Source of the DNA: Medicago truncatula | Lineage: Eukaryota > Streptophyta > Magnoliopsida > Fabales > Fabaceae | Reading direction: 5' to 3' | NCBI RefSeq assembly: GCF_003473485.1 | Contig: NC_053048.1 | Span: 33,662,755-33,726,754, forward strand | Length of the DNA stretch: 64,000 bases | Part shown: in pieces, positions 28,838-41,070 of the stretch | Numbering within the stretch: position 1 is the first letter of the stretch | Layout: each line of letters opens with the position of its first letter | The notes under the pieces: generated by a model | Seen by the model: the letters and a program-made list of their open reading frames with translations, nothing else | Databases searched by the model: none | What the model was told of the DNA's origin: nothing | Translations under genes and position numbers: made by a program

Positions 28838-31800
28838 CTAATCAGATGACCATAATGAATGTACATCTGATGTTGGATATTGTGGACTGCCATTATGGGG
28901 CCTTGCAGCAGATGAATTCCCTATGCCTTCCACAGAACCATGTAAATTCCATTCATTTCTGCAAACGAACAGATACACAAGATGTTAAACAAAGAGTGAG
29001 AACATGAGTTTAAACCGTTTTTATTAACACTAAAATGGATATCAACACACCCGAGACAATGTCCGTACAGGCATTAAGTTAAAAGAATACAGTAGTTTTA
29101 CACAAAAATTTGCAAGTTGTAACACATGTGTTGACTTCCATTTAAAATTTTTCATGTTTATCTGGTTCAACCAGTTGGCTGTTTATGAATATTTTGCTGA
29201 TGGCGTTTATCTACAAAGCTATATTTAGGAAGGACAATAAAACTGACTGCAACTGGTGTTTATCTACCACGTCATGAATCAATCAATGGCAAACCAGAAG
29301 ATCAAAAATATTGTCCCACCCCAGATGCAGTATATACCCAATCACTTCATTTCATAATTAAATAAGTGTATGATCGTAGAGATGTGTACACACAACGCAA
29401 TCATTTAATTTGCAATTAAATCCAATATTACTAAATGGAACAGCGTAAAGGTCATTAGCAGCTGAATCCTAGAAAAAAATTTGCCTGTATTTTATGCATC
29501 CCATCATATCCTACATAACATAACAATAGGTTTCTATTTCAATTAAAACTAATTAAATTACCTTCCATATGTATCAACATACGTGGGTTCATGGACAACA
29601 GAAATACATAGAAATCTTGCTATAAGCCATAATTCTGTAAGCCCACATAGAAACCATATGTTCAAACCTACTTCAACTCTAAACCATATTCAGTTTGCTA
29701 CTCCCAATTCATATCTCATAAATCTCGGGTGCTCAATGGAACACACAATGCTAGATCTTGTTTTACTCAGATAATTAGCCCTCCTCCCTCACATTATTAT
29801 TAGACTATGCAAGTAGAAAAAGAGTAAATGATTACTACTGCACATCAAAGGCAGATCATTCATATTTAAAACATGAAATGAACATAAATTTGTTTAGCAC
29901 ACTTCCTAATTGCCTAGATTCACTGTATCTCAATTTGTCTTTATAAGACTCCTTTCTGTAAGGAAATATTCAAATGATTTAATCAGTCCGTTCAAAAATT
30001 CCCTAGAGCAATATGCACTGCTCTGGATAGTGGGATTCAGCCTCCTAAAAGTACATTTTGACCTACTTAGTTTGATCGACTAATTTCAACATCTTAGCAA
30101 CCCATAACTTGAGAAACAGCCTACTAACCACTATGACGCTAAAGTTTACACAACAGCATAGACAAAAAAAGTTCAAAAATTCGAACAGCAAGGTAGATCC
30201 ATAAACAACAGGCATATTAATTAAACAAGTCATACAATAACAGGCAAAATTAGGCCAAACAGTTATTTACTCACTTGGGCCAACCGTTAGCTGGTGAAGA
30301 CTCCAGAACATTACTGCTAGCAGATCCGCTTGGATTCCCATACATCCTTTCATTCTGAGAAATCTCATGAGGTTTAAGGCCACCAGATAAAGGTGGAAAG
30401 AGACCGTTTTGTAACCAAGGATCATATCCTCTTGAAACTGCAACAGGACTGAAGGTCCCATCACTATTACCATTAGGATGAAAAACATTCTGGGCAGAAT
30501 AGCTACTGGGAACTATGTTATCATCTTTGTTAAAAACATTAGTTGTAGTCTTCTGAAATGCTGGGAAGATAAAGTCATCATTGGTTGGCATGTTCCTTTG
30601 TGAGGATGAAAGCCAACTTCCTGGGCCACCAACAAAACCTAAACCTTCCGGACCAAGAGGTGAACTACTCCACATCTGCCATGTTCCCTTCTCAATTGCA
30701 GCTGCATCATCCAAAGGAAATGGATGTATACCTTGGGCTAGGGGGTTACTAGTAAATCTATTAGAACCATTATTCTTTTCTCGGGTCAATGGGGACTCAA
30801 TTGGAGATGGCTTATTGACGTCAGTACCAGATGTGTTTCTTAAAGAGCGGGGCTTTATTACTTCTGCGTCTTTTATAAAGCCACTTCCCAAATCCAACGG
30901 AAAATTATCAAGTGACTCATAAACAGGACCAAGCAAGGATGATGGATGTGGGACATAACAGGGGTCTTCAAAAAGCTCTTGCTCTTCATGCCTAAAGTCA
31001 TGTGATGTATTTACAACAGGAGGGAATACAGGTTCAATTGCAGGAGAGAAACCTAGACTACAACTAGTTGAACCATTAAGATTAGTAGAAATATTAAACG
31101 GTGATGGTAGACCAAACTGAATTGGATTGTTAAATGATTGTGTGACTGGTGACTGGCCAGATAATTGAGGGCTTTTGGCTTCAACTTGAATTTTAGAATT
31201 CGGTCTACATATTACATTTGAATTTGAGGATTTAGGAACAGATGAGGAACGAGTAAATAATTGCTGCCATGACTTTTTAGGTGCAGTCCATGGCTTTGGT
31301 TCTGGCAGAACCTGCAGGGAACAATCATCAGGTCATGTATTTATAAAAAAATTGACACTTTCCTAAATTGATCGTTGGTAACTATAAATTAATACTAAAT
31401 AGAGCACCATTTAGTTTTCATAAATTTCAAAGATTGAATGTTCAAAATGGTACACACAAAAAAAAAGGGTAGTAATAATACACTGGCCTGTAAAATCCAT
31501 CTAAGTATAAAAAATTCCTTTGAACAAAAAGTTAATAATACTATATCAATCAACCTTCAGAAAAGCCAGAAAACAGAATTATAAAAAGCAAAGAAAGGGA
31601 GAGACAGTAAGCATGACAACTTACAGAATGACTGATATTCTTATCATCTCCATTCAAATTGGATTTAGCAGCTGGACGTTCAGGAAGAAGTATATCTCTC
31701 TTGCTGGCAGCAGCATGAGCATGATCTACAGATTTGTTAGACTTGCTTTCTTTCACCACAGTGGCAGGAATATTAGCACCCTTTCCAAAACCAAGTGCTT

Positions 31801-33076
31801 TTGAAGAAGACAAAATTGTACCACGCATGCGATCAAGGTACCTTGTCCCAGTACTTCCTTGGTTATAACTATTTGCAACCAAATTTTTACTATGTGCAGT
31901 ATCTGTACTCTGTCCTTTGCCACTCTCTAATCCAGATTTCTGATGCACTCTATGATCAGTTTCAGTCTTTTTGTCAAAGTCCCGCTTTCGTTCACTTTCT
32001 TTGGTAGCTCTTTTATCCAATTCTTCTACATCAGAATTGCTCTTACTAGACCCTTTATCTTTCTCTTTTCTTCTTTCCTGACGCTTCTTTTCAGCTTCCT
32101 TCCTTCGGTCTTTCTCCTTACTGGTATGTGATAATTTGCTGTTATCTTTTTCAGCTTCTATTGTCTCATCTCTCAGCCTCCTACGCTCCTCCACTAACTT
32201 TGCAACCTCTTCCCTCTGTTTTCTCTCTTCCTCCTCCAAAAGTTCTCTCTCTAGCCTAGCCTGTCTTTTCTCTTCGGCTTTCCTCCGTGCTTTTTCTCCT
32301 CTACTTTCATTCAAATTTTCCCCATTCTCACCCCTTTTTGCCAAGAGTGCCCTGCGTTCAGCATCAGACAAATATTCTTCCCTTGAACTAATTCTAAAAA
32401 TCTTTCGCCAAAGCCATCTAATGGTCAAGAAAAAAGATGCCAAAAGCCTGCAAACAAACACCAAAATACCAGAATATGACCTAGTTGTCAAACAATGCTC
32501 ATCTCCAAAAATACTTCCATTCCCATTCATCCTCCAGTTGATAGCATTACCTCGAACGGAACCACCAGCCCAATTGCCATTCTCTAACCAGTCCTGACTG
32601 CACATCCACCCATTTTTTCCAACCAAATCCTTAACAATACCAGAATTCGAAATCTGCAACTCTTGCGACCCAGGCAAGTCCAAAACCGGTCTCTTCGATA
32701 CATGCCCACAATACGAACACATAAACCGACTCCCACCAGGATTCTGATCTCTATACGGATTCAAGCAGTTACGACACCTCCTCGTAGCCGTCTTCCTCAG
32801 TTTCTGCATTTCAATAGCTTCAAACCTCTTCCTCTCCCTAAGCCTAGCATTCCTCCTCACCCGCCAAGCCGACAGCTGAGGCATCAAAATCTCATACCAA
32901 AACAGAGTAACCAACAACACAAAAACACAAGCCAGTCTCGGTGAAGTAATCTCAAACCTAAAAGCCGGTGGCAGAAGTTGAGAAAGTGCCCATAAACCAA
33001 TCAAAGGAATAACCAACCAAGGCAGCATTGTAGCAACCCGGCGAGAACACTTCTGAATGACACACAGTATACACAT
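28838..33076 (-). CDS. membrane-anchored zinc-ribbon coiled-coil protein (NST1-like label)
   Basis: Three exons on the minus strand: 33076-31625, 31311-30275 and 28958-28838, 869 residues. ATG 33076 opens MCILCVIQKCSRRVATMLPW. Two hydrophobic segments lie near residues 18-36 and 47-66. A zinc-ribbon-like pair follows (CRNC ... CSYC), with a third hydrophobic segment around FVCRLLASFFLTIRW. Then comes a long Glu/Lys/Arg-rich coiled coil (RKAEEKRQARLERELLEEEE) and a disordered Ser/Asn/Pro-rich C-terminal half. The last exon was found by phase: the second exon ends AA before GTGAGT, and the third continues NEWNLHGSVEGIG to SLWSSD before TAG. Reading through instead would stop at once. Plant relatives are often named stress response protein NST1-like because of the charged repeats; that name is not evidence of function. 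A splice-donor-like GTAAGT at 33375 suggests an intron in the 5' leader. Confidence 0.88.
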
Positions 33077-34118
33077 TATCCTCTTACCCAAACCCTCAAT
33101 CCAAACCCCAGCAACAATCCAATTTCCCAGATACTCTCAAGCTAAAGACCAATACTTTATAGAAAAACCCTAACCCTAAATTCTACTTCTTTCTCTTCCA
33201 AATCAAATTCAAAATCAAACAATACACTTCAAAACTTCAAAACCCTAAAATACCAAACAAAAAAAATGAAAAAAATCAGAATCAATAAAACCCTAATTGT
33301 GGGAGCTATGAAGCTTCAACTATGGCGATAAAACCATCAATAGAAAGAGAATTGAAAATGGAATCGAACACTTACAGATTCATCGTCAAATAACGGGTTC
33401 AGAAGCGAACTTGACTCATTCAAATTTGGGTTGGTGATTTTTGCGGTGTGAAGAAATAACGATTATGTGAAAATGAGATAAGAAGAGAAAGAAGAAGAAC
33501 AAGAAAAAGTGAAAGACAAAAACCCGAAGAACCAGTAATTGAACCGGGGGTTTTGGGTTGGACCGGTCAAGGTGAACCGAACCGGGTCTTATTCTAGTCT
33601 TTACTCTCTTCGTGGTTAAGAAATAAGGAATAAGTCCTCAGGTGAAATTTGTTCCAAGCTTGTCTTGTTGAGCACGTAATTAAAAATTTGACAAAAAACA
33701 AAGTAATTAAAAAAATTAATTGTTAGTAATTTTGACCAAATTAAATGTAAATGAAGAAAAAGATAAGGGTAAAGATTTTACTATTATTTTTGTATATAAC
33801 TCTTTAAAAAAAGTTTGGAACTCTATATAGATATGATCGAATTAAGCTTAATTTATTCTGGTTAATAATTTGAGTTCATGTATTTGGTCGATATTCCTAT
33901 TTTATATACATTGGATTGGATTGTATATTAAATGAATATTTGATTGTTTTGACTAGTTTAGTGAATATTCGATTATTACTAATTTTAGATTTCAAACCAA
34001 GTAAACATTTTTTTCCTGAAAAAATGGGTAAGAAATACAGTAAGATTGATCACTTTTCGACTCGGTTCATGTTTTCTTTTCGGTTTACTTTTCCATTTAG
34101 TTCATGATTTAGAGTCAG

Positions 34119-34838
34119 TTTGTTATAGCTTTTTTAAGAAAAAAATCATTTTTTTTAAGAAAATAATCAATTTTGAGAATGTTGCATCAGTCTGTTAAAG
34201 CAAAAAATCTAATATATTTGAAGCTGTTAAGAGCATCTTCACAAAAAATAGATTTTTTTAGAGGAGAGATAAAATATGATTTAAAACATTGAACTAATTT
34301 TGTAACAAAAAATCATTTTCATATAGTTGTATCCAAACAAACTAAATTATTTGTTTAAAAAAAATGATTTTTTCCTTCAAAAAAAAAAAGTGATTTTTAT
34401 CAATTCTGATTTTTCATAAAATCTCTAAAATATATGGCCCTTTGTTACGGATTAAAATAAAAGTGATTTATTACATAAAATAATTTAGAGATTATATTTT
34501 AGAGATTTTATGATAAATCAGAATCTATTTTGTGTTTGTTTATCGTAATAAAAAAAACACTTTTTTTAAACAAATAATCTAGTTTGCATGGATACAATTA
34601 TATAAAAGGGACTTTTTGTTACAAAATTAGTTCAATCTTTTAAACAATATTTTCTCTCTCCTCTAAAAAAATATATTTTTTGAGAATCTGCTCCTAACAG
34701 CTTCTCATTTGAAGCTGTTTTTAGATAATTTTTAGATTCTGATTTTTTTAAAAAGTTGCAACAAACGAATGCAAAACTCTTAAAATTGATTATTTTTTTA
34801 AAATAAGTGATTTTTATTTTAAAAGCTCTATAACAAAT
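34119..34838. mobile_element. foldback MITE, about 720 bp
   Basis: The two arms (about 34119-34430 and 34494-34838) are inverted copies along nearly their whole length. The left arm TTTTAGAGGAGAGATAAAAT and GAAGCTGTTAAGAGC, for example, recur as complements near 34650-34720. Even the centre is palindromic (TCATAAAATCTCTAAAATAT and its complement). A loop of roughly 60 bp remains. A target duplication was not identified. Confidence 0.8.
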
Positions 34839-35943
34839 ACATATTATGATAAATATCAAAGACTTACGATTAATTAACTAATTTTAGTATCACAAAAATA
34901 TAATTATAGTATATATAATGTGTAGGGTGCAGAGCGGGCTGGGCACTAGAGTACCCTAATTGCGCCCCATACCCGCTCAAATTTGCGGGTATTTTCATAA
35001 GTCCAGACCCAGACCTAACAATGTGGGTATTTACATGTTCATTGTGAATAATTTTTTTGGGTGTCCATTAGACTTTGTCTAATTACCATCCCTATTCGCC
35101 GGGAATATGCAGTCTTTAGTTTAGCTATAATCATTTGGATTGATTCAATCATGTATCAATATTTGTATGACTGTTTATTTTCTCACCCTATGAGTTTCTC
35201 ACGTGTCCTATGCAGTTCAGATTTTAAAATCCGAACTGCATAAAAATACCAAAAATACATTGAAATATTTCGGATTTTAAAACTCGAATAAGCGCGCGAG
35301 AACCTCGTAAGATGGAAAAAGTAATGACATATTTGTATGTATCAGGTTTTAGGGGTTCAAAGTGCCCTAGGCCTTTGCTCTAACTTTGTTGTTTCCGTTG
35401 CTGTATCAGCCTGTGACTTTTGTTAGGCATATGTTATGCCTTTATGTTTAATATATATAGTATTTTTTCCTTGCCTTTTCAAAAACGTAAAAAAGGGTCT
35501 CTATACCACTCTACTACTATTTTTCTCTAAAATTTTCTTTGGATTACCTCACTTGAACTAAAATGGGTCTAACATTTGATTAGTCCTATGACCAAATCAA
35601 GTTTATAATCTAAGACCGTTTCCTCGACTAACTTTCAAGTCCTAATGTATAAACAAAACGTCCAACCAAAATATTATTTTTTTCAAAAAAAAATATGCAT
35701 ATAACTTGGCTTATTTTCTTTAACTTGTAGCAAGCAGCAATAGTTTGACCTTGGTTTCTAAGTCTATTGTCTGCACTACACTCTGTACTCTCTTACGAAA
35801 TCTTTAGTTAGTAAGTGGAAATCTGATTAAATATATCAGTGACAATCAATAAATGTATCAGCTGAAAACAAGGTCAACAATATGTGCAGCATTTCAGTTA
35901 ATCCCTTTCTTTGTTCAACATTTTTCTTTAGTCCCTGCAGATT

Positions 35944-35991
<48 letters not shown>

Positions 35992-36907
35992 TACAAAGGT
36001 TTTTATACTTTATTCCATTGTTTTTACGATTGTTAATTAAATTTAAGGAAAAAGATAGGTAGACACCCTTTTTCATACACTTCTTATGTACACCCCCATG
36101 TATTAGGGGTATTTGAGTAATTTTACATCATATCATCACCCTTTTTCATCTCTCCTTTCAATGTTTTTGCCACGTGTCATAAATGTGTGTGGGTGTAAAA
36201 GGGTGTATGCCACCTAAGGTGGTTCATGTATAAGAGCTCTAAATTTAATAGTTAACTCTTGTTGAATCACTATTAGTAATTTTTTGTTTATATAGATATA
36301 TATTTTTTTTGAAGGAATTTATATAGATATATATTATCATACATATATAGAGTGGCCCATATGCACGTGGGCAAGTTGGGAGAAGTTCAAAGTTTTTTCT
36401 GCCGACAAATTTATATAAGATCGACCAAGATCAAACAATTGTTTGGTTGTTGGGTATCCTTTCAATTAATCTGTTATTTCCGGAATAGAGATCTCTTATA
36501 CTTCTTTTGCATTTGATTTGCATCATATTATAATGTAAGCATAGAGACACCAAAAATAATCAAAGTATTTGATCCATAATACAATGTATAAGGTGGTTAA
36601 CCCCACTTGTGGTTCTAATGAGGTGGTTATACCTTATCATTTAGACACTTCTTTTTTAGTAACTTGACACAAGGTATTAACTTAACTTCGTGTGTTTAGA
36701 TTCACTGCTGTGAGTTTGAATTTAAACAAAAATATTAAAACTGCGGTAGAAAACCATAGTAACAACAAACTATATACATTTGAACTTCTAAAATTATAGT
36801 CAAAGACTTCTAAATTTATAGTGGCAATAGCCCACGGCTCAATCAAACACAAGATAAACTAAATTTTCTTAAAAGATTAACTGGACACAAGATATAATAT
36901 GGTACAT

Positions 36908-37505
36908 GTGAAGCCCTGATACTTTAAAATAGTTGACGTATCGTATCCCCTGTGTAATGACTGATACTTTTCGATACGTATCAGAAGAGTATCCGAAGAT
37001 TAAATTTTTTTTTTTTTTTAAATAATTATCCGATACTTCCCGATACGTATCAGGAAATTAAGTATCCGATAATTATCATGCACCTATATCTGCCCCAATA
37101 ATTTCCAATTAACGTTATATAAAATAATTTAACTCTTGAGTATAGTGCTTCTTTTTTGGATCGATATAGTATAGCACTAACAATGTTTCTTTTGGATATA
37201 GTACAACACTTATGGTATAAGTGCTTTTTTTTATATATTGGATATGTAATTGAGTAATTGTCACTCTCTTAATCGTCAATATTATTTATATTTATGTTGA
37301 TGTGCTACGAGCCTATGACTGATTTCTTTTGTTTGTTAATATGTTTGCATATTAAAAAAATGGTTATAATTATATTGTACATTTAATTATATAATTTTTT
37401 TTATTAACGTATTCAGTCGTATCGTATCTTGATTTTTGAAATTTTTCCGTATCGGCGTATCAATGCAGTATCGTATTCGTATCGTATCTCGTATCCGGGC
37501 TTCAC
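36908..37505. mobile_element. DNA element with GATAC/GTATC-rich ends
   Basis: Ends GTGAAGCCCTGATAC and GTATCCGGGCTTCAC are inverted. Both subterminal regions are dense in GATAC and GTATC, including two GATACGTATC palindromes. About 598 bp. The flanking 8-mers match poorly, so the superfamily is unassigned. Confidence 0.7.
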
Positions 37506-37609
37506 AGGTCAGGACAGTCTAAAGCTGGTGCATTCAGACCCAGACCCGTCTCGCAGAGTCTCAAAATTTTGAGGCTTCCAAAATTTATTTTATTTAAACT
37601 TATAAGGAT

Positions 37610-37722
37610 TTTTTTTTTGTGGTGTCCGGGATTCAAACGCCGGACCTTACATATATTATGCATTAACCTTACCAACTGGAGTTAAACTTACAGGGACGTT
37701 AACTTTTATATGGATTTTTTTT
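37610..37722 (-). mobile_element. tRNA-derived SINE with 13-bp target duplication
   Basis: AACTTATAAGGAT occurs at 37597-37609 and 37723-37735. Minus strand: box-A-like ACTCCAGTTGG, box-B-like GGCGTTTGAATCCC, then an A-run next to the left repeat. A GTTAACTTTTA repeat on the right suggests a small rearrangement during or after insertion. Confidence 0.75.
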
Positions 37723-37764
37723 AACTTATAAGGATGTTAACTTTTATTAAACAAAATAGTTCAT

Positions 37765-38043
37765 TACTCCCTCCGTCTCACAATAATTGTCTCTTTAGCA
37801 TATTTTTTTAAAAATAATTGTCACTTTACAATATCAATGCAGTATTTTATTTTTTTTTTCTTCCACTATTATACATTTATTTAATAAATTTCATTCAACT
37901 TAACTACTCCACTAACTACAATTAATAAGAGTATTTTAGTAAATGATGATATTAATTTTACCATTGAAATCAACACAATTAATCATTTCCTTAATAATCG
38001 TGCACAAACCTTAAACGACTATAATTTAGAGACGGAAGGAGTA
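37765..38043. mobile_element. Stowaway MITE
   Basis: TACTCCCTCCGTCTC at the left, GAGACGGAAGGAGTA at the right, TA on both sides. 279 bp. The interior is homologous to the broken element at 46509-46874. Confidence 0.88.
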
Positions 38044-38118
38044 AAACTATCTACAATATATGAAAATATGTTTAGGTTTAATTGCACTTTTGGCCCCCTA
38101 TATTTCAAGAAGTTGCGA

Positions 38119-38250
38119 TTTTGGCTCCTTAACTAATTAAAATACAAAACAGCCCCCTATGTATTGGATCTTTGGCAGTTTTGGCCCCCTAACTAATTAA
38201 AATACAAAACAATCCCCTACATATTGGATCTTTGGCAGTTTTGGCCCCTT
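38119..38250. repeat. 60-bp tandem repeat, just over two units
   Basis: Units start with TTTTGGC at 38119, 38179 and 38239. Each full unit contains TAACTAATTAAAATACAAAA and ends TTGGATCTTTGGCAG. The surrounding TTTGGCCCCC-rich sequence is typical of plant interspersed repeats. Confidence 0.8.
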
Positions 38251-39120
38251 AGACAAATTTTGACTCGATCAACGCTGACGTGACACTTCAAAGCCGCCAC
38301 ATGTGCATTGTTTCAATTAAAAATAAAAAAAAATTACATTATAAATTAAAGTATTAAATAAATGAAAAAAATAACAAATAATTAAAAAAAAAAAAGAAAA
38401 AAAAAAAGAAAATCGCGTTCCAAAATCTGATTCTCCATCTTCTTCCACCGAAACATCAACCAAACACTATTTGGAGGTACATCGTTGAGTACTATTTGAT
38501 TTGATTGATGTTAAGAAGTTGTTGAAAAAAAACATTGTTCCTAGTATATATTCTTTATGGTAGAAACCCAGTCCTCTTAATTATGACTAGGCATATATTA
38601 AATTTTGTACTCCTGCATGAATCCGTGACACACGAGAAATGTAGAAATAAAAGGTAACATTCAAACGTGGGTAAGGGCACTTTACCCTACACTATACGAC
38701 TCAACAACAAAATGGTGACTTTTACGAATTAATAGTATGAAAGTTACTCTTACAAATTTTTAGTCTTTGCAATGAATAATGGTGTAGATAGTTGACAAAA
38801 AAAGAACACTAAAATTGGCCTTATTTAGGAAAAAATACAGTAATATGTCAAATATGATGAAGTAAGATGTTTCTTCTGCCGCCCCTTCAATTATGTAAAG
38901 GGACATGGCTAGTAGTGAACAAAAATTTTCAACTGTTGTGGCCCTTGTGGGCTTAGGCCCTCATTGTTATAAAAGAGAATAAAAAAAATTCAACTGTTGA
39001 GTTGTTCTAGAATATGTGACAAATTCTATGAATGTGTGAGAAGAAAGAGAGAATAAAAATACTAGAAATCTTAGTTTGATACATATAAGTTACACACACT
39101 CAAACTTGATTTCGAAAAAA

Positions 39121-39369
39121 TGTTTGGGTGTGATCTGCGAAAGCTGATTTTAGTTATAAGTGAGTTGAATGTAAAATGATTTATGTTTGAATACGTTTAT
39201 GTAAAAGTGAGACAAATTTTAATGTAAAAATCAGATTTAGAGATAAAAACTACAAATCATAACTTCAATTTAAAATCAATTATACTTGAACACGTTCAAA
39301 CGCATCAAAAGCAATTCTACATATCCATAATCAATTTTAACTCATGATCAACAGTGAAATCAAACACAC
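39121..39369. mobile_element. Tourist-like MITE, degraded
   Basis: The left TGTTTGGGTGTGATC and right AATCAAACACACT are loosely inverted. The interior (GAGTTGAATGTAAA, CAAATCATAACTTCAA) matches the better-preserved copy at 48211-48515. Confidence 0.55.
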
Positions 39370-39370
39370 T

Positions 39371-39510
39371 TAGTGGATGTTTGGGTTCGTGGAGCGATGG
39401 TTAGAATTACGATGAACCATCACAATTTTGACAAAAACTACACTCACAAGTTACAACTTCAACAAATATTTGTGATTTTGTCAAACTGATGACAAATCCA
39501 AACATATATA
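39371..39510. mobile_element. small Tourist-like MITE
   Basis: GTGGATGTTTGGGTT and AAATCCAAACATATAT form imperfect inverted ends about 140 bp apart. The interior (ACAATTTTGACAAAAACTA) resembles 40174-40322. Confidence 0.5.
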
Positions 39511-40173
39511 ATTAGTATCGTTTTTCCCAAAGATCATCTTTGGTTTCTAGTCTTTAAACTCATTTGAAACTTTATTTCAAACTTCGATTAAAGTTTTCAA
39601 ATGTAAACCATTTTTCAAACTTAATTTTAACTAAATTTAAATTGAAGTTATGTTCGCAGTTTAATTGGGCTTGGTATTGAACATTGACACGGCACCATTA
39701 CATATAGTTATGTTCAATCACAATATTTACGTGTTAGTGTCATCCCTAGTGCTTGTCGTGATTGATTGTTCAAAAGTCAAAACCAAGTTTTGCAAATATT
39801 GATCAACCAAAGCACAATAAGCCATAGAAAAAGAAAAGCTGAAAAATTCATTTACAATTATTTCTAGCATGATACTATTGTCACAAATAACAAAACTCAT
39901 AAAATAAAAAAACCAAAAGAAGATATAACAACAAGATCTTGCTGGAAATTAAGGTCCATGTATTCAATGTACTCAAGTCACTTTAGCACAAAGTTCAAAG
40001 ATCCATAAACTATTTATGATGGTTTAAACATCATAATATGTTTAAGATATTAAAATACACCTTAGAATTAACCATAACAATTATTTGAGAAGAAACAAAC
40101 TCACTCTCCTAGAAAATTTGTTTGCTCTTTAAGCATGAAGAGCAAAGAGATTAATTACACATAAAACTCTATT

Positions 40174-40322
40174 TAAGTGCATGTTTAAATTAACAATAAC
40201 ATTGACAGAGTCACGATACGCTACAGTGATTTTGACAAAACTATATTTTAGAGTTTCAACAAAATCGTAATGCTACTAATTTCGTTTAACTACTGATCAC
40301 CGTGATACGAAACATGCACTAA
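40174..40322. mobile_element. Tourist-like MITE (TAA duplication) beside DUF688-type gene
   Basis: TAA-GTGCATGTTT at the left and AAACATGCAC-TAA at the right: perfect 10-bp inverted ends and a 3-bp TAA duplication, as in PIF/Harbinger-derived MITEs. It ends about 50 bp from the stop codon of the DUF688-type gene and so probably lies in its 3' untranslated region. Confidence 0.75.
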
Positions 40323-40373
40323 GCTAGTAGAACTCCCTTGGCCAGTTGGCCAAGGTAGAATCGACTATTAAGC

Positions 40374-40946
40374 TTACCTTTTGGAGAACCCTAGGAATCC
40401 ACTATGAGCCTTAGTGCTAGTTGAACGAGAAAGACCAAAGCATAGTGTTGAAGTAGGTGAAGTAGCATCTTCATCTTCTTCTCTTGTGAAATCAATAGAT
40501 GAACCATAACTTAGAAAACGCCTCCTTCTTGTAACAACTTTGGAAGATGATGATGATGAGTCTGAGGAAGAACATGAAGCAGAAGAATAATAAGGTGAAG
40601 AAGGTGAATTAGAGGGTGATGAAGATGATGAAGACATAATATTTTTCTTAAGATTTAGTTTTGGGAAAAGTGCAAGAAAAATATTGGATCTTGAGTTTTT
40701 CTTAATTGGTGTTTTTTTGCATGAATAATAAGAAGGTGGAGGAGTAAGAGGAGGAAGATTTTTCTCAGAGAAAGTATATTTTGGTGTGCCAGGTTGAGAT
40801 TCCCAAACAAAAGGGACAGTAACAGCTACTCTAAAAGAAGGATTGGATATGGAACTTTCTTTTGTAAGAAGTCTGCAGAAGAACTTGTCATCTTGCTTGA
40901 TTTGGAGTATAGTTTTTTGTGGTTGCTCAGATTTGGAACTAAACAT
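40374..40946 (-). CDS. small Ser-rich DUF688-type protein
   Basis: Single exon of 190 residues. ATG 40946 is chosen because no in-frame ATG occurs upstream and the frame before it has only a TTG. The diagnostic motif is VPFVWESQPGTPK near residue 44, followed by LPPLTPPPSYY; this WE-x-QPG-x-P core is typical of plant DUF688 proteins. A basic patch (KKTPIKKNSRS) comes next, then a long serine run and an RRRRFLSYGSS segment. No signal peptide or membrane span. Biochemical function of the family is not established; the basic, disordered make-up suggests a regulatory or nuclear protein, which is inference. The stop codon overlaps a splice-donor-like AGGTAAGC, so a further exon cannot be excluded. 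Confidence 0.82.
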   Translation of the reverse strand: MFSSKSEQPQKTILQIKQDDKFFCRLLTKESSISNPSFRVAVTVPFVWESQPGTPKYTFSEKNLPPLTPPPSYYSCKKTPIKKNSRSNIFLALFPKLNLKKNIMSSSSSSPSNSPSSPYYSSASCSSSDSSSSSSKVVTRRRRFLSYGSSIDFTREEDEDATSPTSTLCFGLSRSTSTKAHSGFLGFSKR

Positions 40947-41060
40947 GTTTGAATGAGAATTTTGGTAACTTAGTTTCAATATGAATAATGTAAAATGAGT
41001 TTGAAGTAGTTTGTGTAGAGAGAAAAGATGTGATATAGAGATTTGGACTTTGTATTTGTT

Positions 41061-41070
41061 TATTTAAATA
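41061..41070 (-). promoter_or_regulatory. possible TATA box of DUF688-type gene
   Basis: TATTTAAATA lies about 115 bp upstream of ATG 40946 on the minus strand. Palindromic and AT-rich, so only moderate support. Confidence 0.35.

Larger units (their letters stand above)
33430..40373. other. intergenic repeat field
   Basis: No gene found. It holds a foldback element, SINE, Stowaway, Tourist-like MITEs and tandem repeats (listed). 34921-35060 has hAT-like GCGGGT phrases and 36060-36230 a partial inverted ACACCC repeat; neither is resolved. A CT/AT microsatellite lies at about 35942-35988. Confidence 0.6.

Noticed and set aside
32136-32944. Plus-strand frames opposite the NST1-like gene
   Set aside because: They are antisense images of the charged coiled-coil exon on the minus strand, with no independent support.
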